A stretch of DNA of 64,000 nucleotides from positions 1,302,001 to 1,366,000 of the forward strand of contig NZ_CP033381.1 of NCBI RefSeq assembly GCF_016865255.1, given 5' to 3'. Shown one piece after another: positions 28,616 to 37,850 of the stretch. A model generated the notes under the pieces. The model saw only the letters and a program-made list of their open reading frames with translations, was not told the origin of the DNA and ran no database searches. Positions within the stretch are counted from its first letter, which is position 1, and every line of letters begins with the position of its first letter. The stretch comes from Methylomonas sp. LW13. GTDB taxonomy: Bacteria > Pseudomonadota > Gammaproteobacteria > Methylococcales > Methylomonadaceae. The position numbers and the translations under genes were made by a program.

Positions 28616-29647
28616 ATGTTTTTTCGCGCGATACTGGGAATATTGATACCACTGGTTTTTGCCGCAGTGGCTTGGGCCGACGAGCTGAAAATAAACCCCA
28701 ATCATCCCGATCAGTACACGGTTGTTAAAGGTGATACCTTGTGGGACATTTCCGGGAAGTTTTTACAGCACCCCTGGGAATGGCCGCAGCTATGGCATAA
28801 CAATCCGCAAATCAAGGATCCGCATTGGATCTACCCGGGCGACACCTTATATTTTTCCTACGTGAACGGTGTGCCGCGCTTGAGCTTCTCACCGGATGGT
28901 AATGACGAAAAACTGTTGCCGCGCGTGCGCGAGTCAGATATTGATCAAGCCATTAAAATGATTCCCAGCGATGCCATCGTGCAATTCTTGAATTCGCCGA
29001 AAGTCGTCACAGCGGAGGAGTTGCAGCAGGCGCCTTATGTCATCGGCTTTGTCGGTGAACATTTGATCGCCGGGGCAGGAGACGGTGTTTACGTTCGGGC
29101 CATCGAAAACCCGCCAGGCTTGGGGTATACCATTTACCGGGCAGGCAAGGCCTATGTCAGTCCGGTTACCAAGGAAATTTTGGGCTACGAAGCGCAATAT
29201 ATCGCTGATACCACGCTACAGGAACCGGGTGATCCGGCCACCTTGCTGATTAATAAATCCGATATGGAAATTCAACGCGGCGACCGCTTGATGCCTACTT
29301 CTGAGGGTGAGTTAGCCTTAAATTATTTTCCAAGACCGCCTAAACATCAGGTGGTGGGCAGCATCATTCAGGTGAAGGGTGGTGTGTCGCAGATCGGTCA
29401 GCGCGATGTAGTGGTTATCGATAAAGGTACTGCCGACGGTTTGGAAGTGGGGCATACCTTGGATGTGTATCGCAAAGGGCATGTCGTCGTGGATAGGTAT
29501 CAATCCCAGGAAGCTGTGGCGGTGAAAATGCCGGATGAACTGGCTGGCGTGTTGATGGTATTTCGGCCGTTCGAACGGGTTAGCTATGCTTTAGTGATGC
29601 AGGCAACCGCTGCGATGCACACGCTGGATAGAGTGCAGACACCCTAA
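28616..29647 (+). CDS. LysM-domain exported protein
   Basis: The 343-aa product has a signal peptide (MFFRAILGILIPLVFAAVAWA) and an N-terminal LysM domain, QYTVVKGDTLWDISGKFLQHPWEWPQLWHNNPQI...WIYPGDTLYF, that binds peptidoglycan glycans. The rest (residues 110-343) is a conserved region of unknown fold with IGQRDVVVIDKGTADGLEVGHTLDVYRKG. LysM proteins of this type are commonly encoded next to dprA in gammaproteobacteria. Likely an envelope protein; its exact role is unknown. Confidence 0.85.
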   Translation: MFFRAILGILIPLVFAAVAWADELKINPNHPDQYTVVKGDTLWDISGKFLQHPWEWPQLWHNNPQIKDPHWIYPGDTLYFSYVNGVPRLSFSPDGNDEKLLPRVRESDIDQAIKMIPSDAIVQFLNSPKVVTAEELQQAPYVIGFVGEHLIAGAGDGVYVRAIENPPGLGYTIYRAGKAYVSPVTKEILGYEAQYIADTTLQEPGDPATLLINKSDMEIQRGDRLMPTSEGELALNYFPRPPKHQVVGSIIQVKGGVSQIGQRDVVVIDKGTADGLEVGHTLDVYRKGHVVVDRYQSQEAVAVKMPDELAGVLMVFRPFERVSYALVMQATAAMHTLDRVQTP

Positions 29648-29715
29648 TGGATGCCCGAGCTAACGATATTCAATCGGGTTGGTTTAAGCCGCTCCGGTTT
29701 GTTCTTTAACCTGTT

Positions 29716-30813
29716 TTGGAAGCCGCGCTCAATCCGCAAATCAAGTACTGGCTGGCGATGCTGCGTAGTCCCGGCGTCGGCAGTCAGGCCATTCAGCGCT
29801 TGCTGGCACATTTTGAGCCAGAACAGATATTCTCGGCGTCGCGAACCACTTTAACTGGCTTGGGTTTCAGCGAAAAGCTCATCAATGCGCTGCAAAAACC
29901 GGATTGGCAAAAGGTCGAAGACGATATTGGTTGGCTGGAGCAAGCCGGAAATTATGCGTTGACCTTGGACGATGCCGACTATCCGGCGCAACTGAGAGAA
30001 ATTGCAAATCCTCCCCCGGTTTTATTTGTTAAAGGCAATCCTGCATTGTTGCTAGAGCCGCAGTTGGCAATAGTTGGTAGCCGTAACCCTTCTCCCGTCG
30101 GCGTCAGCACGGCAATTCAATTTGCAGAGACATTGGCTGCAGCTGGGTTTGTCGTAACCAGTGGCTTGGCCTTGGGCATTGATGCCGCGAGTCACCAAGG
30201 TGCTTTAAACGTAAACGGGCAAACCATAGCCGTGGCCGGCACCGGTTTGGATCGCGTTTATCCGGCTTGCCATAAGCAATTGGCTACCCAAATAGTTGAG
30301 CATGGTGCGCTGGTCTCCGAGTTTCCACCCGGTACTGGTGCCAAAGCCAATCACTTTCCCAGGCGAAACCGCATCATCAGCGGTTTGTGTGTCGGATTGT
30401 TGGTGGTCGAGGCCGCCCAGCAAAGCGGTTCGTTGATCACCGCGCGCTTGGCGCTTGAGCAGAATCGTGAGGTTTTTGCGATTCCCGGTTCGATCCACAA
30501 CCCTTTGGCGCGCGGTTGTAATGCGTTAATTCGCCAGGGCGCCAAATTAGTTGAAACCGCGCAAGATATTTTTGAGGAATTAGGTCATTATAATCAAAGG
30601 TATATGCGATCCGAGTCGGAATTAGCGCAGACTTCGCTTGACCTGGAGCAGCAAAATCTATTGAAATTGATTCCGTACAGTCCCACAACGGTCGATGCTC
30701 TGGTCCAAGAAAGCGCTTGGTCGGCGGAAGAAGTTTCCTCGACGCTGTTGGTGCTGGAGTTACAAGGCTACATTGCCGCACTTGCCGGTGGTGGCTACCT
30801 CAGAGTCAAATAA
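29716..30813 (+). CDS. dprA: DNA-processing protein DprA
   Basis: It binds incoming single-stranded DNA in natural transformation and loads RecA. The 365-aa protein has an N-terminal helical region (MLRSPGVGSQAIQRLLAHF), a Rossmann core ([83 protein letters not shown]) and a C-terminal winged helix. The frame is closed upstream by a TAA at 29707, so TTG 29716 is the only good start despite the lack of a clear ribosome site. Confidence 0.94.
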   Translation: MEAALNPQIKYWLAMLRSPGVGSQAIQRLLAHFEPEQIFSASRTTLTGLGFSEKLINALQKPDWQKVEDDIGWLEQAGNYALTLDDADYPAQLREIANPPPVLFVKGNPALLLEPQLAIVGSRNPSPVGVSTAIQFAETLAAAGFVVTSGLALGIDAASHQGALNVNGQTIAVAGTGLDRVYPACHKQLATQIVEHGALVSEFPPGTGAKANHFPRRNRIISGLCVGLLVVEAAQQSGSLITARLALEQNREVFAIPGSIHNPLARGCNALIRQGAKLVETAQDIFEELGHYNQRYMRSESELAQTSLDLEQQNLLKLIPYSPTTVDALVQESAWSAEEVSSTLLVLELQGYIAALAGGGYLRVK

Positions 30814-30821
30814 AGGTTCTA

Positions 30822-31289
30822 ATGAAAGAAGATATTTTCGATGTGCTCATTTATCTGTTTGAGAATTATCTGGATGGCGACAGCGATAACTATCCGGATA
30901 CTGCCGTGATTGCCAGCGAGTTGCTGGATGCGGGTTTTCAGCAGCCTGATGTCAACAAGGCGTTCGATTGGCTGGAATCTTTAGCTGAAATTGAGAGCAT
31001 CACACCGGCGGTTTCCTCTTCGTTCCGCATTTTTAGCGGTCAGGAAATCTCCGTGTTCGACATGGAATGCCGGAATTTCTTGATGTATCTTGAGCACAGC
31101 GGCATCTTGACACCGATTAATCGCGAGATAGCGATTGATCGGGCAATGGCCTTGAAAGACGAAAATATTACGCTGGATAAATTGAAATGGATTGTATTGA
31201 TGGTGTTATTAAGTCAACCCGGCGATAGTGCCGCTTTTTCCCGAATGGAAGACATAGTTTACGACTTGATACCCACTTCTTTACATTGA
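30822..31289 (+). CDS. smg: Smg family protein (DUF494)
   Basis: The 155-aa protein starts MKEDIFDVLIYLFENYLDGD, has DNYPDTAVIASELLDAGF and ends IVYDLIPTSLH, matching the Smg/DUF494 family of unknown function found between dprA and topA. ATG 30822 is 8 nt after the dprA stop; an upstream in-frame start inside dprA was rejected. Confidence 0.93.
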   Translation: MKEDIFDVLIYLFENYLDGDSDNYPDTAVIASELLDAGFQQPDVNKAFDWLESLAEIESITPAVSSSFRIFSGQEISVFDMECRNFLMYLEHSGILTPINREIAIDRAMALKDENITLDKLKWIVLMVLLSQPGDSAAFSRMEDIVYDLIPTSLH

Positions 31290-31305
31290 TTTTTCTACGG
31301 ATAGC

Positions 31306-33627
31306 ATGAGCAAAAGTTTAGTCATTGTAGAGTCGCCGGCAAAATGCAAAACCATCGAAAAATACCTGGGTAAGGACTTCCAGGTATTGGCCTCTTACGG
31401 TCACGTCCGCGACTTGATTCCCAAAGAGGGCGCGGTCGATCCGGAAAACGGTTTTGCGATGAAATACCAGGTGATTGATCGCAACCAACGCCATCTGCAA
31501 GAGATAGGCAAAGCGATAAAAAATGCCGATACACTTTATCTGGCGACTGACCCTGATCGCGAAGGCGAGGCGATTTCCTGGCATGTGTTCGAGCATCTCA
31601 AGGAAAAAAAACTGCTAAAAGACAAGGAAGTGCGGCGGGTGGTGTTTCATGAAATCACCAAAAAGGCCGTCACCGAGGCTATCGCTCACCCCACCGAGCT
31701 ATCCAATAATCTGGTCAATGCGCAACAGGCGCGGCGAGCTTTAGACTATTTAGTCGGTTTTAATTTATCGCCGTTGCTGTGGAAAAAAATCCGCCGCGGA
31801 TTATCCGCTGGTCGCGTGCAAAGCCCGGCGTTGCGGATGATCGTCGAACGCGAAATGGAAATCGAGGCGTTCAAGACTCGTGAATACTGGTCGCATACCG
31901 CCGAAGCCAGCGCACAAGGGTTGCCGTTTAAAGCCAAATTAACGCATTTCAACGGCGAAAAACTGAATCAATTCAGTTTTACCAACGAAGCGCAAGCGAC
32001 TGAAGTCAGGCAAAACTTATTGGAAGCCGCCGATGGTCAGCTGATCGTCGCCAAGCTGGAAAAAAAGCAACGCAGTAAAAATCCGGCGCCGCCGTTTATC
32101 ACTTCGACCTTACAGCAGGAAGCAGCTCGCAAGCTGGGTTTTACCACCAAGCGGACCATGATGGTGGCGCAACAGCTTTACGAGGGTATCGATTTGGGCG
32201 GTGAAACCGTCGGTTTGATTTCCTATATGCGTACCGACTCGGTTAATTTGGCCGAAGAGGCGCTTGCCGATATTCGGGCGCTGATCGCGGAAAAATATGG
32301 CGCCGATGATGTGCCGAAAGAGCCGCGCCGTTTCAAAACCAAATCTAAAAACGCTCAGGAAGCTCACGAGGCTATTCGGCCGACGTCCGTGCAGCGTTTG
32401 CCCGAACAGGTGAAAGACCGGCTCAGCGCGGAGCAATTCAAGCTCTACGATCTGATCTGGAAGCGTACCGTCGCCTGCCAGATGATCCACGCCACCTTGA
32501 ATCAAGTGGCGGTCGATCTGAATTGCGGCAGCGATAAAAACGTATTTCGTGCCACCGGCTCTACGGTAACCAATCCCGGCTTCATGAAGGTGTATCTGGA
32601 AGGCGTGGACGACAGCAAGGAGGCAGCCGACGATCAGGATAGCCTGTTGCCGCCGATGGAAGAAGGGCGGCCTGTTGTATTGAATGAAATTGCAGCTACC
32701 CAGCACTTCACCGAGCCACCTCCGCGTTACAGCGAGGCGAGTCTGGTAAAAGCCTTGGAAGAACATGGCATCGGCCGGCCGTCCACTTATGCGACGATAA
32801 TCTCGACCTTGCAAAACCGCGAATATGTGACGATCGACAACAAGCGGTTTTATCCGACCGACGTGGGGCGTATCGTGAATAAGTTCTTGACCGAGCATTT
32901 CACGAAATACGTCGATTACAGTTTTACCGCTAATCTCGAAGACGATCTGGATGCCGTGTCACGTGGCGAGAAGGATTGGATTCCGTTGATGAACGACTTC
33001 TGGCGGCCGTTCACGCAGTTGATCACCGAGAAAGAAGAGAGTGTGCAGCGCAAGGATGTGACTCAGGAAAGTATCGACGAAAAATGTCCGGAGTGCAGCA
33101 GTTCGCTGTCGATTCGTTTGGGGCGGAATGGCCGTTTTATTGGATGTACCAATTATCCGACGTGTTCGTATACACGAAATTTGGGGGATGATAATGCAGG
33201 CGCTACGTCTGCGGAACCGGAAGTGGTGGAAGGGCGGGTGTGTCCGAAATGCGAGTCGACGCTGGTTATAAAGACCGGCAAGTATGGCAAGTTTGTCGGT
33301 TGTAGTGGGTATCCTAAATGCAAACACATCGAGCCCTTGGAAAAGCCTTCAGATACCGGGGTTGAATGTCCGCAGTGCAAGAATGGGGCGATCCTAAAAC
33401 GCAAGGCGCGCAGCGGGAAGATTTTTTATTCTTGCTCGGAATATCCAAAATGCGATTATGCCTTGTGGGACGCGCCGATCAAGGAAAGTTGCCCAGATTG
33501 TAATTGGCCGATTTTGACCTTGAAAACCACCAAGCGCCGTGGCACCGAAAAAGTCTGTCCGCAGAAAGAGTGTAAATACGCAACACCGTACGAGGGTGAT
33601 CCGGACGACGCAAACGGACCGGCTTGA
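31306..33627 (+). CDS. topA: DNA topoisomerase I
   Basis: Type IA topoisomerase that relaxes negative supercoils. The 773-aa protein has the Toprim domain (LVIVESPAKCKTIEKYLG, ATDPDREGEAISWH), the catalytic Tyr in GLISYMRTDSVNL near residue 307, and four C-terminal Cys4-type zinc-ribbon repeats (CPECSSSLSIRLG, CPKCESTLVIKTG, CPQCKNGAILKRK, CPDCNWPILTLKT). It is shorter than the E. coli enzyme and lacks extra C-terminal ribbons. The gene lies 16 nt after smg in the same operon. Confidence 0.97.
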   Translation: MSKSLVIVESPAKCKTIEKYLGKDFQVLASYGHVRDLIPKEGAVDPENGFAMKYQVIDRNQRHLQEIGKAIKNADTLYLATDPDREGEAISWHVFEHLKEKKLLKDKEVRRVVFHEITKKAVTEAIAHPTELSNNLVNAQQARRALDYLVGFNLSPLLWKKIRRGLSAGRVQSPALRMIVEREMEIEAFKTREYWSHTAEASAQGLPFKAKLTHFNGEKLNQFSFTNEAQATEVRQNLLEAADGQLIVAKLEKKQRSKNPAPPFITSTLQQEAARKLGFTTKRTMMVAQQLYEGIDLGGETVGLISYMRTDSVNLAEEALADIRALIAEKYGADDVPKEPRRFKTKSKNAQEAHEAIRPTSVQRLPEQVKDRLSAEQFKLYDLIWKRTVACQMIHATLNQVAVDLNCGSDKNVFRATGSTVTNPGFMKVYLEGVDDSKEAADDQDSLLPPMEEGRPVVLNEIAATQHFTEPPPRYSEASLVKALEEHGIGRPSTYATIISTLQNREYVTIDNKRFYPTDVGRIVNKFLTEHFTKYVDYSFTANLEDDLDAVSRGEKDWIPLMNDFWRPFTQLITEKEESVQRKDVTQESIDEKCPECSSSLSIRLGRNGRFIGCTNYPTCSYTRNLGDDNAGATSAEPEVVEGRVCPKCESTLVIKTGKYGKFVGCSGYPKCKHIEPLEKPSDTGVECPQCKNGAILKRKARSGKIFYSCSEYPKCDYALWDAPIKESCPDCNWPILTLKTTKRRGTEKVCPQKECKYATPYEGDPDDANGPA

Positions 33628-33629
33628 GC

Positions 33630-34094
33630 CTAGGGTAGTGCTACTGTTTGCCCGATCTGAATTGCGTGTTTGTCGATAAAGCCGGCTGGTAATTCCAGTA
33701 TGTATCTGGCCGGGACTTTTGAATCATAAATTCGGCACGGGTCTTTGGCACAGGGCTGTAAATCTTTTAACAGCCCTACAATTTGGCCGTCACCCGCTAA
33801 AAACACCACGTCCAAAGCCAGTAGGGTATTTTTCATCCATACCGCGCGATGGGTCTGATCCGGATAGACAAACAGCATGCCCTGGTCCTCGGCAAGTGTC
33901 TGCCGAAACATCAATCCGTGCTCGCGTTCGCTTTCGTTAGCGGCGATAGCCGCGTAGACGATACGTTGTTGATTTACAAATCTGATGGGGTGGTTGAACT
34001 CGGTAAACCCGTTTGCTGAAGCCCGCGCGCTGCTGAGCGTCATAATAAAAGCGATGCCGAAAATGGTGCTGGAAAGATAAGAGTGCATGCGCAA
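33630..34094 (-). CDS. DUF192 exported protein
   Basis: The 154-aa product has a signal peptide (MRMHSYLSSTIFGIAFIMTLSSARASA) and the DUF192 pattern: YAAIAANESEREHGLMFRQTL, QGMLFVYPDQTHRAVWMKNTL, ALDVVFLAGDGQIV, and ARYILELPAGFIDKHAIQIGQ. Function unknown. It is convergent with topA; the stops are 2 nt apart, with no obvious terminator. Confidence 0.88.
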   Translation of the reverse strand: MRMHSYLSSTIFGIAFIMTLSSARASANGFTEFNHPIRFVNQQRIVYAAIAANESEREHGLMFRQTLAEDQGMLFVYPDQTHRAVWMKNTLLALDVVFLAGDGQIVGLLKDLQPCAKDPCRIYDSKVPARYILELPAGFIDKHAIQIGQTVALP

Positions 34095-34110
34095 TGTCAG
34101 TAATATAAGG

Positions 34111-34139
34111 TTGTCTTTAAAGATGCGGCTGATTATAAT
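34111..34139 (+). promoter_or_regulatory. Sigma-70 promoter of tRNA-Leu
   Basis: TTGTCT (34111-34116), a 17-nt spacer and a consensus TATAAT (34134-34139) lie 18 nt before the tRNA. GC-rich sequence (GCCGCG) follows the -10 box, as at stringent-controlled stable RNA promoters. Confidence 0.8.
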
Positions 34140-34157
34140 GCCGCGTTCAATTATTTA

Positions 34158-34241
<84 letters not shown>

Positions 34242-34349
34242 TATCCTGCGTTATTCGTAACGATACGACCTTAAGTTCCCCAGATCTAAACATCGCCGGC
34301 CGGTCTCCCAAAATATAAAACCGTATTTTTAATTTTTTGAGGTAATGCA

Positions 34350-35645
34350 ATGCAAGTTTCTGTCGAGAAGACATCAGAGTTAAGCCGAAAAATGACTGTT
34401 AGCATTCCTGATGCCGTGGTTCAGGAGAAAATGGAAACTCGCTTTAAAAAACTCGCGCGCGAAGTCAAAGTGGACGGATTCCGTCCGGGTAAGGTGCCCG
34501 CGAGCATGGTAAAAAAGTTGTACGCCGATAGAGTGAGAAACGAAGTAACCGGTGACTTGATTCAATCGACTTATTTTGAAGCGTTGCAACAACAGGATTT
34601 AAACCCCGCCGGTCATCCGCATATCCATCCTACCGAGAAAGCCGAAGGTTTTGAATATATCGCCGAGTTCGAAGTTTATCCGGAGATCGTTCTGGACGGC
34701 GTTAGCGCATTGAAAGTGGATCGCCCCTCAGCAACTGTGGAAGAGGCTGATGTCGATAGCATGATCGAAAAACTGCGTCAGCAAAAGAAAACCTGGAATA
34801 CGGTCGAACGCGCTTCGCAGGATGCTGACCGCGTAACCATTCATTTCTCCGGCGTGGCCGACGGCGAGAATTTTACCGATGGTAAAGTCGAAAATTACCA
34901 GGTGGAAATCGGCGGCAAACAAATGATTCCCGGTTTTGAAGACGAATTGAAAGGCTTGGTCGCCGGTGCGAGCAAAACCTTTTCTGTGACATTTCCAGAG
35001 CAATACAACAGTGAAAAATTAGCCGGCAAAGTGGCCGAATTTGAGATCGAATTGGTTAAAGTAGAAGAGCCGGTTTTACCTGTCGTCGATGCGGAATTTA
35101 TCAAGGCTTATGGTGTTGAAGACGGTGATGCGGCCAGTTTCCGTAGCGATGTTCGGGCTAACATGGAAAGAGAGCTGAACCAAGGTCTGAAAAACAAGTT
35201 GAAAAATGCGGTGATGGATGCGTTATACGAGAACATTGTGATAGCGATGCCTAACGCATTGATCGATCAAGAAATTCAAGCGTTGATGAAGCCTTATGCC
35301 GAACGCGCGAAAAACATGCGTTTGAAATTGGAAGACCTGAACTTGCCTAGGGATGCATTTGAAGCTCAGGCCAAGCGTCGAGTGGCCTTGGGTTTGATTC
35401 TGGGTGAAATCATCCAAAAGAATGACATCAAGGTCGATGCCGATAAAGTGCGTGCGGTCATTGATGATATGGCGAAGAGTTATGAGCGCCCCGAAGACGT
35501 TGTGAACTGGTATTATGCCGACAAGGCCAGGCTAAATGATGTGCAGCAGATGGTCTTAGAGGACCAAGCTGTTGCATGGATTGTCAGTCAGGCTAAAATC
35601 ACCGACGTAACAGTTGGTTTTGATGATGTCATGGAAAAACAGTAA
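34350..35645 (+). CDS. tig: Trigger factor, ribosome-bound chaperone
   Basis: The 431-aa chaperone has an N-terminal ribosome-binding domain with the signature GFRPGKVPASMVKK, an FKBP-type prolyl isomerase domain (DRVTIHFSGVADGENFTDG, GFEDELKGLVAG) and a helical C-terminal substrate domain. ATG 34350 is 7 nt after GAGG. First gene of the tig-clpP-clpX-lon cluster. Confidence 0.97.
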   Translation: MQVSVEKTSELSRKMTVSIPDAVVQEKMETRFKKLAREVKVDGFRPGKVPASMVKKLYADRVRNEVTGDLIQSTYFEALQQQDLNPAGHPHIHPTEKAEGFEYIAEFEVYPEIVLDGVSALKVDRPSATVEEADVDSMIEKLRQQKKTWNTVERASQDADRVTIHFSGVADGENFTDGKVENYQVEIGGKQMIPGFEDELKGLVAGASKTFSVTFPEQYNSEKLAGKVAEFEIELVKVEEPVLPVVDAEFIKAYGVEDGDAASFRSDVRANMERELNQGLKNKLKNAVMDALYENIVIAMPNALIDQEIQALMKPYAERAKNMRLKLEDLNLPRDAFEAQAKRRVALGLILGEIIQKNDIKVDADKVRAVIDDMAKSYERPEDVVNWYYADKARLNDVQQMVLEDQAVAWIVSQAKITDVTVGFDDVMEKQ

Positions 35646-35661
35646 CGAATGAGGGCTAAAC

Positions 35662-36297
35662 GTGTTTAACCAAAATGTGATGAGCGAAATGATGGCGCCG
35701 CAAGCGGCGGGCGGTCTAGTGCCTATAGTGGTTGAACAAACAGCCCGTGGGGAAAGATCGTTCGATATTTATTCCCGTTTGCTGAAAGAGCGGGTAATTT
35801 TTCTAGTTGGCCAAGTGGAAGATTACTCGGCTAATCTGGTGGTAGCGCAATTGCTGTTCTTGGAGTCCGAGAATCCGGATAAGGATATACATTTGTATAT
35901 CAACTCTCCCGGTGGCTCAGTGACAGCAGGGATGTCGATTTACGATACCATGCAATTTATCAAGCCGGATGTCAGCACCATGTGTATCGGTCAGGCCGCC
36001 AGTATGGGGGCGCTGCTGTTAGCGGGTGGTGCGCAGGGTAAGCGCTATTGTTTGCCTCATTCCAGAGTGATGATTCATCAGCCTTTGGGGGGGTTTCAAG
36101 GCCAAGCCTCGGATTTTGATATTCATGCCCGGGAGATTTTGGCTATTCGTGAGCGTTTGAATAAAATCTTGGCCCATCATACCGGGCAACCCTTGGAAAA
36201 AATTCAGCAAGATACGGATCGAGATAACTTTCTGAGTTCTCAGCAAGCGGTTGATTACGGTTTGATCGACAAAGTATTGACTAGTCGTATTGCCTGA
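35662..36297 (+). CDS. clpP: ClpP protease subunit
   Basis: Serine protease that forms the proteolytic chamber for ClpX. The 211-aa protein carries the triad Ser in [11 protein letters not shown], His in [10 protein letters not shown] and Asp in [10 protein letters not shown]. The start is a GTG with GAGGG 6 nt upstream. The first residues (about 15) are a propeptide removed on assembly in the family. Confidence 0.97.
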   Translation: MFNQNVMSEMMAPQAAGGLVPIVVEQTARGERSFDIYSRLLKERVIFLVGQVEDYSANLVVAQLLFLESENPDKDIHLYINSPGGSVTAGMSIYDTMQFIKPDVSTMCIGQAASMGALLLAGGAQGKRYCLPHSRVMIHQPLGGFQGQASDFDIHAREILAIRERLNKILAHHTGQPLEKIQQDTDRDNFLSSQQAVDYGLIDKVLTSRIA

Positions 36298-36400
36298 TAA
36301 GTGTCGCGTCGCTTCGTCAAGACTGCGACGTGATTTGAATGTTGGTTTTTGATATATTTCATCGCCATGACGAGGTAATGTATCACGGTGGAGTCTGTCT

Positions 36401-37678
36401 ATGAGTAGAGACAAGAAAGGTAAAGACGATGAAAAACTTCTTTACTGTTCTTTTTGCGGTAAAAGTCAAAATGAAGTCAGGAAACTGATTGCAGGTCCAT
36501 CCGTTTATGTTTGCGACGAATGTGTGGAATTGTGCAACGACATCATCAGAGATGAGTTGCTGGAAGATGAAATGTCCGTGGCCGGTGGTGCGTTGCCTAA
36601 GCCGAAGGAAATCAAGCAAGAATTGGATGGTTATGTCATCGGTCAGGAAAATGCCAAAAAAATTCTGGCCGTGGCTGTTTACAATCATTACAAGCGCTTG
36701 CGCAGCAACAGCAAAAAGAACGAAGTCGAGTTGGCGAAAAGTAATATCTTGCTGATTGGGCCCACGGGTTCCGGTAAAACCTTGTTAGCCGAAACATTGG
36801 CCAGATTGCTGGATGTGCCGTTCACCATAGCAGATGCCACCACGCTGACCGAGGCTGGTTATGTCGGTGAAGATGTTGAGAACATCATTTTAAAGATTCT
36901 GCAAAAGTGCGATTACGACGTGGAAAAAGCGGAGACCGGGATCGTCTATATCGACGAAATCGATAAAATCTCTCGCAAATCCGATAATCCGTCGATTACT
37001 CGCGACGTTTCCGGGGAAGGAGTGCAGCAGGCCTTGCTGAAGCTTATCGAAGGCACTGTCGCTTCTGTCCCGCCACAAGGCGGTCGCAAGCATCCACAGC
37101 AGGATTTTTTGCAGGTCAACACTGCCAATATCTTGTTTATCGTGGGTGGGGCTTTTGCCGGTTTGGATAAGGTCATCAAACATCGTACCGAGAAGGGTGG
37201 CATCGGTTTTTCGGCGGAAGTTAAAACCAAGGACGATAAACGCAATGTCGGCGAGATTTTTGCCGATGTGCGCTCCGAGGATTTGATCAAATATGGTTTG
37301 ATTCCGGAGTTTGTTGGTCGTCTGCCGGTTATCGCTACGCTGGACGAGTTGGATGAAGCCGCGTTGATTCAAATTCTGACACAGCCTAAAAATGCTTTGA
37401 TCAAGCAGTACAAGCATTTGTTTGGAATGGAAGGTGCGGAGCTGGAGTTTAGAGATGATTCGTTAGCGGCGATTGCCCGCAAATCGATGGAACGAAAAAC
37501 CGGTGCCAGAGGTTTGCGAACAATTGTCGAGAATGTGTTGTTGGATACGATGTACGAACTGCCTTCCAACGACAAAATATCGAAAGTTGTCATCGACGAA
37601 AACGTCATTTTGGGTAATTCGGAGCCAATTTTGGTTTACGAAGCAGAGCAAAAGCTGGTGGCTTCGGACGCTTCTTAG
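36401..37678 (+). CDS. clpX: ClpX ATPase, protease-associated unfoldase
   Basis: Hexameric AAA+ unfoldase that feeds substrates to ClpP. The 425-aa protein has the N-terminal zinc domain ([14 protein letters not shown]...CDECVELCN), Walker [16 protein letters not shown], Walker [11 protein letters not shown], and the IGF loop that docks to ClpP (GGIGFSAEV). It lies 103 nt after clpP and ends before a strong terminator. Confidence 0.97.
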   Translation: MSRDKKGKDDEKLLYCSFCGKSQNEVRKLIAGPSVYVCDECVELCNDIIRDELLEDEMSVAGGALPKPKEIKQELDGYVIGQENAKKILAVAVYNHYKRLRSNSKKNEVELAKSNILLIGPTGSGKTLLAETLARLLDVPFTIADATTLTEAGYVGEDVENIILKILQKCDYDVEKAETGIVYIDEIDKISRKSDNPSITRDVSGEGVQQALLKLIEGTVASVPPQGGRKHPQQDFLQVNTANILFIVGGAFAGLDKVIKHRTEKGGIGFSAEVKTKDDKRNVGEIFADVRSEDLIKYGLIPEFVGRLPVIATLDELDEAALIQILTQPKNALIKQYKHLFGMEGAELEFRDDSLAAIARKSMERKTGARGLRTIVENVLLDTMYELPSNDKISKVVIDENVILGNSEPILVYEAEQKLVASDAS

Positions 37679-37723
37679 ATAAGGGGCTTTGAACGTTTCT
37701 CGCGCTCTCGCGAAGAAATAACC

Positions 37724-37761
37724 AAAAAAGGGGGCTTTTTCAATAACGCCCCCTTTTTTTT
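37724..37761 (+). terminator. Terminator after clpX
   Basis: AAAAAAGGGGGC (37724-37735) pairs with GCCCCCTTTTTT (37748-37759) around a 12-nt loop, followed by further T. It separates tig-clpP-clpX from lon. Confidence 0.9.
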
Positions 37762-37778
37762 GCCTGAAATTAAAGATA

Positions 37779-37806
37779 CTTGTTTTCTGGGAGTTCATCC
37801 TCATAT
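37779..37806 (+). promoter_or_regulatory. Possible heat-shock (sigma-32) promoter of lon
   Basis: CTTGTTT (37779-37785), a 13-nt gap and CCTCATAT (37799-37806) resemble the heat-shock consensus CTTGAAA-N11-16-CCCCATNT. The -10-like box matches 7 of 8. It lies 45 nt upstream of the lon ATG. lon is a heat-shock gene in many gammaproteobacteria. Confidence 0.45.
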
Positions 37807-37850
37807 AGGATGACATCTAATGTTTTGAGCTGCTCAAGGGAGCAAATGAA

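Noticed and set aside
32110..32898. A 262-codon open frame on the minus strand
   Set aside because: Antisense to topA, which has its catalytic motifs here; no recognisable domain.
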